Part shown: positions 43,656 to 52,559 of the stretch, in pieces
Numbering within the stretch: the stretch's first letter is position 1
How the letters are laid out: each line of letters opens with the position of its first letter
Source of the DNA: JAWKJY01 sp041393535
GTDB lineage: Bacteria > Actinomycetota > Thermoleophilia > Gaiellales > Gaiellaceae
DNA length: 64,000 nt
Direction: 5' to 3'
Assembly (NCBI GenBank): GCA_041393535.1
Contig: JAWKJY010000007.1
Location: forward strand, 1-64,000
Made by a program: the position numbers and the translations under genes
Notes under the pieces: generated by a model
What the model saw: only the letters and a program-made list of their open reading frames with translations
What the model was told of the DNA's origin: nothing
Database searches by the model: none

Positions 43656-45656
43656 ATGCCGGAGTTCCGCGTCGCCTCCGAGTACCGGCCGATGGGCGAC
43701 CAGCCGTCGGCGATCGCGGCCGCGGCCGAGGCGATCCGGCGCGGCGACCCGTTCACGACGCTCCTCGGCGCGACCGGCACGGGCAAGACGGCGACGATGG
43801 CGTGGATCGTCGAGGCGCTGCAGCGGCCGACGCTCGTGATCGCGCACAACAAGACGCTCGCCGCGCAGCTCTGCAACGAGTTCCGCGAGTTCTTCCCCGA
43901 GAACGCGGTCGAGTACTTCGTCTCGTACTACGACTACTACCAGCCCGAGGCGTACGTCCCGCAGGCCGATCTCTACATCGAGAAGGACGCCTCGATCAAC
44001 GACGACATCGACCGCCTGCGCCACGCCGCGACCTCGTCGCTGTTCATGCGACGGGACGTCCTGATCGTCGCCTCCGTCTCCTGCATCTACGGCCTCGGCC
44101 CGCCCGACGAGTACCGCGAGCGCACCGTCCTGCTCGCCGTCGGCGAGGAGATCGAGCGCGACGGGATGCTGCGCAAGCTCGTCGACATCCAGTACCAGCG
44201 CAACGACACGTTCCTCGGCCGCGGCAAGTTCCGCGTCCGCGGCGACGTCGTCGAGGTGCAGCCCTCCGCCATGGAGTCGGCGTACCGGATCTCCTTCTTC
44301 GGCGACGAGGTCGAGCAGATCACGCACTTCGACCCGCTCACGGGCGAGGTCTACGCGAAGCTCGACCACCTCGCGATCTTCCCGGCGACGCAGTACGTCA
44401 CCTCGCGGCCGACGATCGAGCGCGCGCTCGGCGAGATCGAGGACGAGCTGCGCGGCCAGCTGCGCCAGTTCGAGGAGCAGGGGAAGCTGCTCGAGGCGCA
44501 CCGCCTCCGGCAGCGCACCGAGTACGACATGGAGATGCTGAAGGAGCTCGGCTACTGCAACGGGATCGAGAACTACTCGCGCTTCCTCGAGGGGCGCCCG
44601 CGCGGCTCGCGGCCGAGCTGCCTGCTCGACTACTTCCCCGGGGACTACCTCGTCTTCCTCGACGAGTCGCACCAGACGGTGCCGCAGATCGGGGGCATGT
44701 ACGAGGGCGACCGCTCGCGCAAGGAGACGCTCGTCGACTACGGCTTCCGGCTGCCGTCGGCGATGGACAACCGACCGCTCCGCTTCGACGAGTTCCTCGA
44801 GCTCGTGCCGCAGCTCCTGTTCGTGTCCGCGACACCGGGGTCGTTCGAGCTGCGTCACTCGAAGGAGGTCGCCGAGCAGATCATCCGGCCCACCGGGATC
44901 GTCGACCCGGTCGTCGAGCTGCGCCCGACGAAGAACCAGATCGACGACCTGCTCGCCGAGATCCGCCGCTGCGAGCAGGCCGGCGAGCGCGTGCTGGTGA
45001 CGACGCTGACGAAGAAGATGTCCGAGGACCTGACGGACTACCTGCTCGAGGCGGGCGTCCGGACGCGCTACCTGCACTCCGAGGTGAACACGCTCGAGCG
45101 GATCCAGGTGATCCGCGAGCTGCGGCTCGGCGATTACGACGTGCTCGTCGGCGTCAACCTCCTGCGCGAGGGGCTCGACCTGCCCGAGGTGTCGCTCGTC
45201 ACGATCCTCGACGCCGACAAGGAGGGCTTCCTCCGCGGCCAGACCGCGCTGATCCAGACGATCGGCCGCGCCGCGCGCAACGTCAACGGGCGCGTGCTGC
45301 TCTACGCCGACAAGGTGACGGAGGCGATCAAGGGCGCGATGGAGGAGACCGACCGGCGCCGGCGGATCCAGCTCGCGTACAACGAGGAGCACGGGATCGT
45401 CCCGGAGTCGATCGTCAAGGGCGTCTCCGACATCGCGGAGTTCCTCGCGCTCGAGTCGCCGACGGTGCCCGGCCGCCGGCGCCGCGGCGCGAAGCCGGAG
45501 GGGATGTCGCGCGAGGAGCTGGAGAAGCTCGTCGTCACGCTCGAGGAGGAGATGTTCGTCGCCGCCGACGAGCTGCGCTTCGAGTACGCGGCGAAGCTCC
45601 GCGACGAGATCAAGGAGCTCCGCCGGGAGCTCCAGGCGCTCGCCGGCGCCGTCTAG
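43656..45656 (+). CDS. uvrB: Excinuclease ABC subunit B
   Basis: Nucleotide-excision-repair helicase-like subunit of 666 aa. It has FRVASEYRPMGDQPSAIAAA, Walker A LLGATGTGKTATMAW (about residue 37), the beta-hairpin YYDYYQPEAYVPQADLYIEK, DESHQTVPQIGGMYEGDRSR, LREGLDLPEVSLV and QTIGRAARN. The C-terminal UVR motif (LEEEMFVAADELRFEYAAKL) binds UvrC. The start ATG is leaderless. It is separate from uvrA, which is 10 kb away and carries a LexA site that uvrB lacks. Confidence 0.97.
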   Translation: MPEFRVASEYRPMGDQPSAIAAAAEAIRRGDPFTTLLGATGTGKTATMAWIVEALQRPTLVIAHNKTLAAQLCNEFREFFPENAVEYFVSYYDYYQPEAYVPQADLYIEKDASINDDIDRLRHAATSSLFMRRDVLIVASVSCIYGLGPPDEYRERTVLLAVGEEIERDGMLRKLVDIQYQRNDTFLGRGKFRVRGDVVEVQPSAMESAYRISFFGDEVEQITHFDPLTGEVYAKLDHLAIFPATQYVTSRPTIERALGEIEDELRGQLRQFEEQGKLLEAHRLRQRTEYDMEMLKELGYCNGIENYSRFLEGRPRGSRPSCLLDYFPGDYLVFLDESHQTVPQIGGMYEGDRSRKETLVDYGFRLPSAMDNRPLRFDEFLELVPQLLFVSATPGSFELRHSKEVAEQIIRPTGIVDPVVELRPTKNQIDDLLAEIRRCEQAGERVLVTTLTKKMSEDLTDYLLEAGVRTRYLHSEVNTLERIQVIRELRLGDYDVLVGVNLLREGLDLPEVSLVTILDADKEGFLRGQTALIQTIGRAARNVNGRVLLYADKVTEAIKGAMEETDRRRRIQLAYNEEHGIVPESIVKGVSDIAEFLALESPTVPGRRRRGAKPEGMSREELEKLVVTLEEEMFVAADELRFEYAAKLRDEIKELRRELQALAGAV

Positions 45657-45704
45657 GACGGCCGCGGCGGGCCCCCAACCGGCCAGTCCGGCCTGCGCCT
45701 GCCG

Positions 45705-45710
45705 TACCAT
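45705..45710 (+). promoter_or_regulatory. -10 element of the capA-like gene
   Basis: TACCAT, 6 bases before GTG 45717. Confidence 0.5.
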
Positions 45711-45716
45711 TGCCGG

Positions 45717-46990
45717 GTGGACGAGGAACGGACGGTCCCGGCCCCGGCGCCGTCCGGGGGCTCTCGCGTGCGACTCCGGTTCAACGTCAGGCGACTCGCC
45801 TTCCTGCTCGCGATCCCCGTGCTGCTCGCGATCGCGGCCGTCCTGCTCGCGATCAAGCTGACCGGCAGCTCCTCCGCCGCTCCGGGCGGGGCCGGGACGC
45901 TTGCGGCCAAGCCCGCGGCGGCCGAGCCCGCCCCCGCCGTGCCGCCCGCCCCCGTCGACGCGGCCGCGAGGCCGGCGAGGTCGACCGGCGGCGCGCCCGC
46001 GCCGCCGCCGGAGGAGGTGCCGCCGGGCACGTTCACGCTCTCCGCCGTCGGCGACATCGTCATGGGCACGCCGACCTACGGCCTCCCCCCGGATGGCGGC
46101 GCCGGCTTCTTCGCCGACGTGAAGGGCTCGCTCTCGGCCGACGTCGTCCTGGGAAACCTCGAGGGGACGCTGACGAACGCGGGCGGCTCGAAGTGCGGCG
46201 CCGGCAGCTCGAACTGCTTCTCGGTCAGCACGCCGCCCTCGTACGCGAAGTGGCTGAAGCAGGCGGGCTTCACCGTGCTGAACCTCGCGAACAACCACGC
46301 CTACGACTACGGGGCGCAGGGGCAGCGCGACACCGTGCGGAACCTCGACCGGGTCGGGATCCCGCACATCGGCCGGCCCGGCGAGATCGTCTACCAGCAG
46401 GTCGGCGAGATCGAGGTGGCGCTGATCGGCTTCGCCAGCTACCCCTGGGCGCAGAGCCTGCTCGACATCGCCGCGGCGAAGCGCCTGGTGCGGAAGGCCG
46501 ACCGGCGGGCGGACGTCGTCGTCGTGACCTTCCACGGGGGCGCGGAGGGCTCCGATCGCCAGAACGTGCCGTTCGGCACCGAGACGTTCCTGGGCGAGAA
46601 CCGCGGCGACCTGCGTCGCTTCTCCCACGCGGTGATCGACGCCGGAGCCGACCTCGTCGTCGGGCACGGCCCGCACGTGCTGCGCGGGATGGAGTTCTAC
46701 AAGCGCCGCCTGATCGCGTACTCGCTCGGCAACTTCGGCGGCTACAAGGTCTTCTCGCTCTCGGGCCCGACCGCGATCAGCGGCATCCTCCGGGTCGAGC
46801 TGGCCGGCGACGGCCGCTGGGTCGCCGGGACGCTCGTGCCGACGATCCTGCCGTCGCCGGGCATCCCGAGGCTCGATCCGGCCGAGCAGGCGCACGGCGT
46901 CGTCCGGGGCTCTCGAGGGCCGACTTCGGCAAGCGCGCGGCCCGGATCTCGACGGCCGGCGAGATCTCGCCGCCGCCCGCCCAGCGCTAG
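45717..46990 (+). CDS. CapA-type polysaccharide-biosynthesis phosphatase, frame break near the end
   Basis: An N-terminal membrane anchor (LAFLLAIPVLLAIAAVLLAI) and a Pro/Ala spacer precede a CapA metallophosphatase-like domain. This has LSAVGDIVMGTPTYGLPP, VLGNLEGTLTN, LNLANNHAYDYG, VTFHGGAEGS, VGHGPHVLRGMEFY and AYSLGNFGG. As read, the frame leaves the protein near 46910 and would run to 47522. One missing base restores ALSRADFGKRAARIS and a stop at 46990. CapA is tied to poly-glutamate or capsule export in firmicutes; the role here is unknown. Confidence 0.82.
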
Positions 46991-47121
46991 GCGGCCGTCC
47001 GCCGGCCCGCGAGGCCCGTCCCGTCGGGACGCCCGTGGAGCATTCGGCACGGAATCGGCACGCCTCCGCGCGTGTCCCGTGCGCGATCCGGCGCTAGGCT
47101 CCGTGCCGGAGGCACGTGGTT

Positions 47122-47138
47122 CCCCCACCCTGGGTGGG
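47122..47138. repeat. Dispersed palindrome, second copy
   Basis: 17 bases identical, same orientation, to 8790-8806; CCCACCC and GGGTGGG flank a single T. Confidence 0.55.
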
Positions 47139-47155
47139 AGCCATGCGGTTGGACG

Positions 47156-47260
47156 TGTCTCGAGCGGCCGTGTCTCGAGCGGCCTTGTCCCGAGCGGCCG
47201 TGTCTCGAGCGGCCGTGTCTCGAGCGGCCGTGTCTCGAGCGGCCGTGTCTCGAGCGGCGG
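47156..47260. repeat. 15-bp tandem repeat, seven copies
   Basis: The unit TGTCTCGAGCGGCCG has four exact copies and three with one change. It is divisible by 3, so it encodes a 5-residue period in all frames without stops. Confidence 0.9.
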
Positions 47261-47518
47261 TCTCCAGCGTGGCGGGTCACGGCGAGGCCGGTCACGGCGC
47301 CGGCCCGGCGTGGCCGGGCGAGCGCGCCCCCTCTCGCCGCCGCGGCCTCGGCCCGCCGCCGCGCCGCCTCGGCCCGCTGCCAGCGCTTGCCGCGCCGCCG
47401 CGCCGGCCGCGCCGCAGCGGTCCGCGGCCGCGCCGCCGCCCGGGCGACCGCGGAGGGGGCCGGCGGAGCCGCTCGTCACCGCGGCGGGGCCGACGCGCGC
47501 GCCGGCCGCGCCGACCGC

Positions 47519-48553
47519 CTAGTCCGCGAACGCGGGCATGACCTCGCGCGCGAACAGCTCGACCGAGGTCATCACGTCGTCGCCCGGGATCCCCGGCAGG
47601 TGCATCCAGCAGACGATCTCCGTCGCGCCCAGCTCGTCGCGGTAGCGCTCGATCTCCGAGATCGCGAAGTCGGGCGTGCCGATGACGTAGCGTCCCTTGA
47701 AGGTCTCGAAGCTCACGGCGGCCTCGTCCGTGATCAGGGTGCCCTGGTCGTCGCGCAGCTCGCGCTCGCCCTGGGCGGACTTCTTCCCGTAGAGCTCCGT
47801 GAACAGGTGCTCGAGCCCGGGCGCGGCCAGCCGCTCGGCCTCCTCCATCGTCCGGCCGATGAAGACCTCGCGCACGATCGGGCGCTCGGTCGGCTCGAAG
47901 CCGACGCGGGCGGCCTCCTCGTCGTAGGCCGCGTAGTGCGCCCGGAGCTCCGCCAGCGAGTGGCGCGGCGAGGCGACGAGCGTCGCGCCGCGCCGGGCCG
48001 CGCGCTTGAGCGCGAGCGGGCCGGACACGCCGTACCAGATCGGCGGGTGGGGCTCCTGCACGGGCCTCGGCGTCAGCGAGCACTCGGGCACCCGGTAGAA
48101 ATGCCCCTCGAACGAGAACGTCTCCTCTGTCCACGCGCGCTGCATCAGGTCGAGGGCCTCCTCGAACCGCTTGTTGCGCTCGTCGCGCGGCACGCCCATC
48201 AGGGCGAACTCCTCCGACACGTAGCCGGGCGCGACGCCGAACGTGAACCGGCCGTTCGAGAGGTTGTCGAGCACCGCGACGTCCTCGGCCAGCTTGACCG
48301 GGTGGTAGAGGGGGACGAGCAGGATGTTCGTCCCGATGCGCATGCGCTCGGTCACGGCCGCGGCGCCGGCGAGGGCGATCAGCGGTGACGGCGTCATGCA
48401 GTCCGGCTGGACGTGGTGCTCGACCGAGTAGGCGGAGACGTAGCCGAGCTCCTCCGCGCGCGGGAGGCAGCGGAGCATGTCCTGGTAGGGCTCGTGCGCC
48501 CTGATCGGCGAGCCCGGCGGGATCTGGAACCCGAACAGCAGCCCGAACTTCAC
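47519..48553 (-). CDS. LLM-class flavin-dependent monooxygenase
   Basis: Luciferase-like F420 or FMN oxidoreductase of 344 aa. It has SAYSVEHHVQPDCMTPSPL, AVTERMRIGTNILLVPLYHP, LAEDVAVLDNLSNGRFTFG and VAPGYVSEEFALMGVPRDER, typical of bacterial luciferase-like enzymes, and a YGVSGPLALKRAARRG segment. The cofactor (F420 versus FMN) is not decided by sequence. GTG 48553 is preceded by GGAGGG, and a TATCCT lies 32 bases upstream, so it is leadered. Confidence 0.88.
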   Translation of the reverse strand: MKFGLLFGFQIPPGSPIRAHEPYQDMLRCLPRAEELGYVSAYSVEHHVQPDCMTPSPLIALAGAAAVTERMRIGTNILLVPLYHPVKLAEDVAVLDNLSNGRFTFGVAPGYVSEEFALMGVPRDERNKRFEEALDLMQRAWTEETFSFEGHFYRVPECSLTPRPVQEPHPPIWYGVSGPLALKRAARRGATLVASPRHSLAELRAHYAAYDEEAARVGFEPTERPIVREVFIGRTMEEAERLAAPGLEHLFTELYGKKSAQGERELRDDQGTLITDEAAVSFETFKGRYVIGTPDFAISEIERYRDELGATEIVCWMHLPGIPGDDVMTSVELFAREVMPAFAD

Positions 48554-48585
48554 GTCGTCCCTCCCTGGTGGCGATCGGCCGGGCG

Positions 48586-48591
48586 AGGATA
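48586..48591 (-). promoter_or_regulatory. -10 element of the monooxygenase gene
   Basis: TATCCT about 32 bases before GTG 48553, leaving room for a short leader with a ribosome site. Confidence 0.4.
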
Positions 48592-48622
48592 CCGCCGACC
48601 GGGCGCGGCAGTCCGCTCCGGG

Positions 48623-49426
48623 TCAGGCCGCGGGCGCGGCGCGGGCGAAGCGCCGCTCGCCGGTCTGGAGGTACGTGCCCGCCTCCCAGACGAGCGTCCG
48701 CACGACGATCGTCGTCTCGTCCGCGTCGAGCAGCTGGACGCCGCGCGCCTCGCCGATCCGGCTCGGGCGGGGGCGGCCGAGGCCGGGGCACGTGACGACG
48801 ACGAGCGGCGGAACGCCCACCTGGAAGTCGCGCCGCTCCGCGACCGCGGCCTGGTGGACGTGGCCCGAGACGACGACCTCGACGCCGGCCGCGGCGAGCC
48901 CGTCGACGACGAGGTGGCGGCGCGCGACCGCCTTCTTCGCCGAGCGCCAGGGCGCGCCGAGCAGGTGGTGGTGGAGGACGGCCAGGCGCAGCGCGCCGAG
49001 CGGCGCGTCCGCGAGCGCGGCGTGGACCCGGTCGAGCTGCGCGCGCGTGACGACGCCCTCCTGGTACAGCCAGGGCCGGGCCGAGCAGATCCCGCAGGCG
49101 ACGACGCCGTCGACGGCGACGACCGGCTCGCGCGTCGGCCACTCGCGCTCGAACGCCGCGAACGTCCGCGTGAAGCGGGCGGGCGGCAGCGCCGGCATGT
49201 CGTGGTTCCCGGGCACGGCGAGCACCGGCGGCCCGAGCGAGCGTAGGAAGCCCGCCGCGATCGCGTGCTGCTCCGCGCGGTTGCGATGCGTCAGGTCGCC
49301 GCTCGCGACGACGAGGCGCGGCGCCTCGCGCGCCACGAGCGCGTGCAGGGCGGCCTCGGCCGCCTCCGCCTCGGGATCGGGGTGCCCGCCCACGTGGAGG
49401 TCGGAGACCTGCAGGACGAGCGCCAC
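48623..49426 (-). CDS. Calcineurin-like metallophosphoesterase
   Basis: The 267-aa product has LQVSDLHVGG (D-x-H), VVASGDLTHRN (GD), VLAVPGNHDMPAL (GNHD), LHHHLLG and VVVSGHVHQAA (GHxH), a full binuclear metal site of the type in 3',5'-cyclic nucleotide or other phosphodiesterases. The substrate is unknown. Start GTG 49426 has TACAGT 7 bases upstream. It is divergent from a small membrane-protein gene. Confidence 0.9.
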   Translation of the reverse strand: MALVLQVSDLHVGGHPDPEAEAAEAALHALVAREAPRLVVASGDLTHRNRAEQHAIAAGFLRSLGPPVLAVPGNHDMPALPPARFTRTFAAFEREWPTREPVVAVDGVVACGICSARPWLYQEGVVTRAQLDRVHAALADAPLGALRLAVLHHHLLGAPWRSAKKAVARRHLVVDGLAAAGVEVVVSGHVHQAAVAERRDFQVGVPPLVVVTCPGLGRPRPSRIGEARGVQLLDADETTIVVRTLVWEAGTYLQTGERRFARAAPAA

Positions 49427-49433
49427 GGCGGTG

Positions 49434-49439
49434 ACTGTA
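49434..49439 (-). promoter_or_regulatory. -10 element of the phosphoesterase gene
   Basis: TACAGT, 7 bases before GTG 49426. Confidence 0.45.
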
Positions 49440-49506
49440 GCCGCTCCGGCAGGAGCCGAATCCCGCATGGCGAAGTCGGCGGCTGCCTGGCCTCCGTCCG
49501 CCGAAC

Positions 49507-49512
49507 TACACT
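49507..49512 (+). promoter_or_regulatory. -10 element of the small membrane-protein gene
   Basis: TACACT, 9 bases before ATG 49522. Confidence 0.45.
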
Positions 49513-49521
49513 GGGGACCTC

Positions 49522-49773
49522 ATGCAAGACGACCCTGCCGAGATCTTCGACGACGTCTACCTCGGGCTCCACGCCGGCGTCGCCACGCGCAAGCGCCGCC
49601 GCGGCGAGGCGCTGACCCCGGAGGAGCGCGAGGCGCTCGGCCGCTGGGAGCGGCTCTCGCCGGCCCGCAAGGGGCTCGCCATCGGCGCGTTCGCGCTCGG
49701 CACGTTCGGGCTCGGCTTCGCGCTCGGCGGCCTCGTGTTCGGCCGCTGGCGCAAGCCGAAGACCGCGGCGTAG
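49522..49773 (+). CDS. Small membrane protein of unknown function
   Basis: The 83-aa product has an acidic N-terminus, a basic RKRRRGEALTPEEREALGRW segment and a single helix (GLAIGAFALGTFGLGFALGG) close to the C-terminus, ending in basic residues. A leaderless -10 supports the ATG. No family is recognised. Confidence 0.55.
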   Translation: MQDDPAEIFDDVYLGLHAGVATRKRRRGEALTPEEREALGRWERLSPARKGLAIGAFALGTFGLGFALGGLVFGRWRKPKTAA

Positions 49774-49779
49774 CCTTCC

Positions 49780-51498
49780 TCAGCCGAGGATCGGGAGCGC
49801 GATCCGCGACGGCCGCGCCCGGTCGTGGCAGACGACCTGCGTCGCGACCTGGAAGGACAGCGCCGTGTCCGTCCCCGGCAGCGCGCCCGTGTTGCCGTTG
49901 CGCTCCCACTGGGGGAAGTCGGAGCTCGAGACGTCGACGCGGAGCCGCTGGCCCGCGCGCACGCGCCAGCCGACGGGCCCGAGACGGATCTCGTACTCGA
50001 GCACCTCGCCGGGCCGGATCGGGACGGCGCGGTCGGTGCCGAGGCGGTAGCGCGCGCGGACGATCCCCTCCACGAGGTTCGTCGAGCAGCCGCCCTCGTC
50101 GACGACGCAGAGCCGGCACGTCCAGTCGGTGTCGGGCGCGCTCGTCGCCGCGTGGAGGGTGAGCGTCACGTCGCCGACGAGCTCGAGCTCGCGCTCGAGC
50201 GGCGCGCTCGTGTAGACCAGCACGCCGCGCAGGGCCTCGGAGGCGGCCTGGCAGGCGGGGCCCTGCGGCGAGAGGCCCTCGACGCAGCACGAGTGGCCGC
50301 CGAGGCTCGGCGTCGGCACGGACGGGTCGTGGAGGAAGACGTCCGGCGGCTCGTCGCCGGGCGGCTCCGTCGAGAGCGTCCCGTCCCCGGTCGCGGTGTT
50401 CGCGCGCCCGCCCGAGTGGAGGAACCAGTCGACCTGCCGCGTGCCGCTCGGCGGCCAGCCGTCCAGGTCGCGCCAGCCGTCTCCCACGACGTAGACGGTC
50501 GCGGGCGCGTCGAGCACGCCCGTCTCGATCCCCTTCAGGTGCTGGTCGAGCCAGCGCAGCTGCCAGTCGTCGACGACGTTCGGGCCGACCTCCCCGGTCG
50601 CGCCGGCGAGCGGTCGCCAGGGCATGTGGTGCCACGGCCCGACGAGCAGCTTCTGCGCGGCGCGGGCCGCCGGCGCGCCCGCCTCGTCGCGCAGGCGCGC
50701 GAAGTTCTGCACCGTGCCCGCGGCGAAGACGTCGTACCAGCCGCCCACGTGCAGCGCGGGGACCGCGATCCGCCCGTAGTCCTCGTCGACGGAGAACCGG
50801 CGCCAGTAGTCGTCGTGCTCGGGGTGCGCGAGCCAGTCCTGGAACCAGGCGACGTCCTCGAGGCCCGGGAGGGAGCGGACCGGCAGCGCCCAGTTCAGGC
50901 CCGGGTACTGGCCGAGCAGTCCCGTGAGCGTCGCCAGGCGGGCCTCGTCGCCCGCGCGCCGCGCGACGTCGAGCTCGAGCAGCGTCGCCCAGAAGCCGAC
51001 GAAGCCGAGCTGCAGCGCCCCCTGCCGGTACGTCCATCCCTCGTACGCCTGGCTGCCGGTGAAGGCAGGGCAGATCGCGGCCAGCGCGGGCGGGCGCAGC
51101 GCCGCCGCCCAGAGCTGGACGATGCCCGGGTACGAGAACCCGTACATCCCGACCTTCCCCGTCGTCCCCGGGAGCGAGGCGGCCCACGCGATCGTGTCGT
51201 AGCCGTCCTCCGCCTCGTGGACGAACGGCACCCACTCGCCTTCGGAGGCGGTGCGCCCGCGGCAGTCCTGGACGACGACGACGTAGCCGTGGCGCGCGTA
51301 CCAGGAGGGATGCGCGAAGCCGACGTTCGCCTGGGCGGCGGTCTTGTCGTACGGCAGGCGCTGGAGCAGGACGGGGAAGGGCCCGCCGCGCGCCGGCCGG
51401 TAGACGTCCGCGCGCAGGATCGTGCCGTCGCGCATGGCGCACGGGACGTCCCGCTCGACGGTCACGTCCGGCATCCCCGGCAGCGGCCTGGCGCCCAT
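49780..51498 (-). CDS. CocE/NonD-family (X-Pro dipeptidyl-peptidase-like) hydrolase
   Basis: The 572-aa alpha/beta hydrolase has PFPVLLQRLPYDKT, GYVVVVQDCRGRTASEG, the nucleophile motif GMYGFSYPGIVQLWAA, HVGGWYDVFAAGTVQNF and a late VGPWHHMPWRPL. The C-terminal X-Pro dipeptidyl-peptidase-type beta domain carries LRVDVSSSDFPQWERNGNTG. Such enzymes cleave acyl esters, amides or proline peptides; the substrate is unknown. The ATG at 51498 follows GAGGAGG; TATCGT is 30 bases upstream. Confidence 0.85.
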   Translation of the reverse strand: MGARPLPGMPDVTVERDVPCAMRDGTILRADVYRPARGGPFPVLLQRLPYDKTAAQANVGFAHPSWYARHGYVVVVQDCRGRTASEGEWVPFVHEAEDGYDTIAWAASLPGTTGKVGMYGFSYPGIVQLWAAALRPPALAAICPAFTGSQAYEGWTYRQGALQLGFVGFWATLLELDVARRAGDEARLATLTGLLGQYPGLNWALPVRSLPGLEDVAWFQDWLAHPEHDDYWRRFSVDEDYGRIAVPALHVGGWYDVFAAGTVQNFARLRDEAGAPAARAAQKLLVGPWHHMPWRPLAGATGEVGPNVVDDWQLRWLDQHLKGIETGVLDAPATVYVVGDGWRDLDGWPPSGTRQVDWFLHSGGRANTATGDGTLSTEPPGDEPPDVFLHDPSVPTPSLGGHSCCVEGLSPQGPACQAASEALRGVLVYTSAPLERELELVGDVTLTLHAATSAPDTDWTCRLCVVDEGGCSTNLVEGIVRARYRLGTDRAVPIRPGEVLEYEIRLGPVGWRVRAGQRLRVDVSSSDFPQWERNGNTGALPGTDTALSFQVATQVVCHDRARPSRIALPILG

Positions 51499-51528
51499 CT
51501 CGTCCTCCTCGCTCGCGGCTGGTGCGGG

Positions 51529-51534
51529 ACGATA
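51529..51534 (-). promoter_or_regulatory. -10 element of the CocE-type gene
   Basis: TATCGT about 30 bases before ATG 51498, with a ribosome site in between. Confidence 0.4.
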
Positions 51535-51559
51535 GCCCGGTGCGGGCCGGAGCCGCCGC

Positions 51560-51588
51560 TTGACACCGGCCGGGGCGGCCGGTACCAC
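51560..51588 (+). promoter_or_regulatory. Promoter with consensus -35 for the lipoprotein gene
   Basis: TTGACA (51560-51565), a 17-base spacer and TACCAC (51583-51588), 7 bases before GTG 51596. It is the only clear full -35 noticed here; the -10 is imperfect. Confidence 0.5.
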
Positions 51589-51595
51589 CCAGCAG

Positions 51596-52546
51596 GTGGG
51601 TCGCCTGCTCGCCAGCCTCTGCCTCGCTGTGGCCGCGCTCGTCCTCCCGGCCTGCACCGGGTCGGACGAGGCGGCGCCGCCGCCCGCCGCGCCCCCGCCC
51701 GCGGCGCCGCCGCCGGTGGAGGCGCCCGCGCCGCCGCCCGTCGGCGCGACCGCGCCCGAGCTGTCGCCGGGCCCGCCGGCGCCGCCCGCGGAGACCGCGC
51801 CGGACGAGACCGGCCCCGCCCCGGCGGCGACGGAGACCGCTCCGGCGGCGTCGATCGACCTCGCGGCAGTGGCCCTGCGGGCGGACGACCTCCCGGACGG
51901 GACGCAGGTGCTGCAGGAGGGCTACATCGACGCGGACGGCACGGAGGCGCTCTACCGGCGCCTGTTCGCGACCGAGGGCCTCACGCTCGGCGCGTCGCGG
52001 ATCTTCGGCGTCGAGTGCGAGGTCGCGCTGTTCGCGGACGCCGAGACGTCCCGCGCCGCGCTCGAGCGCATCCGGCAGGCCATCGCCACCGAGGACGGCG
52101 CGTCGTCGTACTTCTCGCAGCTGCTCGCGAACGTGACCGGCGGCGAGGTCGTGTCGCTGCAGGGCACGACGGTCCCGCAGGCGGAGATCGCCGAGGACGC
52201 CGTCGTCTCGTCGTTCACCTTCAGCGCGAACGACCGCGACTACGCCGGCGTGATCGCGTTCCTCCGCTACGGTGCCCTGCAGACGAGCGTGCTCGCGATC
52301 GGCGACGGCTCCGACCTCGATCCGAACGGGCTCGACACGCTCGTGGCGACGCTGTCCGAGCGCGCCCTGCTCGCGGCCCAGGCGCTCCCGCCCGGCTCGC
52401 TCCCCGGCGACGCGCCGCCGGCGACGGGCGAGCCCGCGCCCGCCGAGACGGCGCCCGGGCCGACCGGCACCGAGGCCCCGCCCACGGACACCGCGCCGCC
52501 GCCGCCTCCGGCGGAGAGCCCGCCGACCGACGAGCCGATCGCCTAG
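51596..52546 (+). CDS. Proline-rich secreted lipoprotein of unknown function
   Basis: GTG 51596 gives 316 aa: a signal peptide with lipobox (LAVAALVLPACTGSD), a Pro/Ala/Glu-rich stalk (AAPPPAAPPPAAPPPVEAP), a folded domain (DLPDGTQVLQEGYIDADGTE to VIAFLRYGALQTSVLAIGDG) and a Pro/Thr-rich tail. The central domain resembles small lipoproteins of actinobacteria but no function is known. The start is set by the -10. The tail ends just before the convergent nagA gene. Confidence 0.65.
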   Translation: MGRLLASLCLAVAALVLPACTGSDEAAPPPAAPPPAAPPPVEAPAPPPVGATAPELSPGPPAPPAETAPDETGPAPAATETAPAASIDLAAVALRADDLPDGTQVLQEGYIDADGTEALYRRLFATEGLTLGASRIFGVECEVALFADAETSRAALERIRQAIATEDGASSYFSQLLANVTGGEVVSLQGTTVPQAEIAEDAVVSSFTFSANDRDYAGVIAFLRYGALQTSVLAIGDGSDLDPNGLDTLVATLSERALLAAQALPPGSLPGDAPPATGEPAPAETAPGPTGTEAPPTDTAPPPPPAESPPTDEPIA

Positions 52547-52559
52547 GGGCGCCGGAGGG

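Larger units (their letters stand above)
46991..47518. other. Intergenic region with palindrome and 15-bp repeats
   Basis: It contains the second copy of the CCCACCC-T-GGGTGGG palindrome (47122-47138), a 15-bp tandem array (47156-47260) and GC-rich low-complexity sequence. No gene is recognised. A TAGGCT hexamer at 47095-47100 has no clear start behind it. Confidence 0.5.

Noticed and set aside
47116..47541. ORF with a 5-residue VSRAA repeat
   Set aside because: No ribosome site or -10 at suitable distance, no domain beyond the repeat, and low-complexity downstream.
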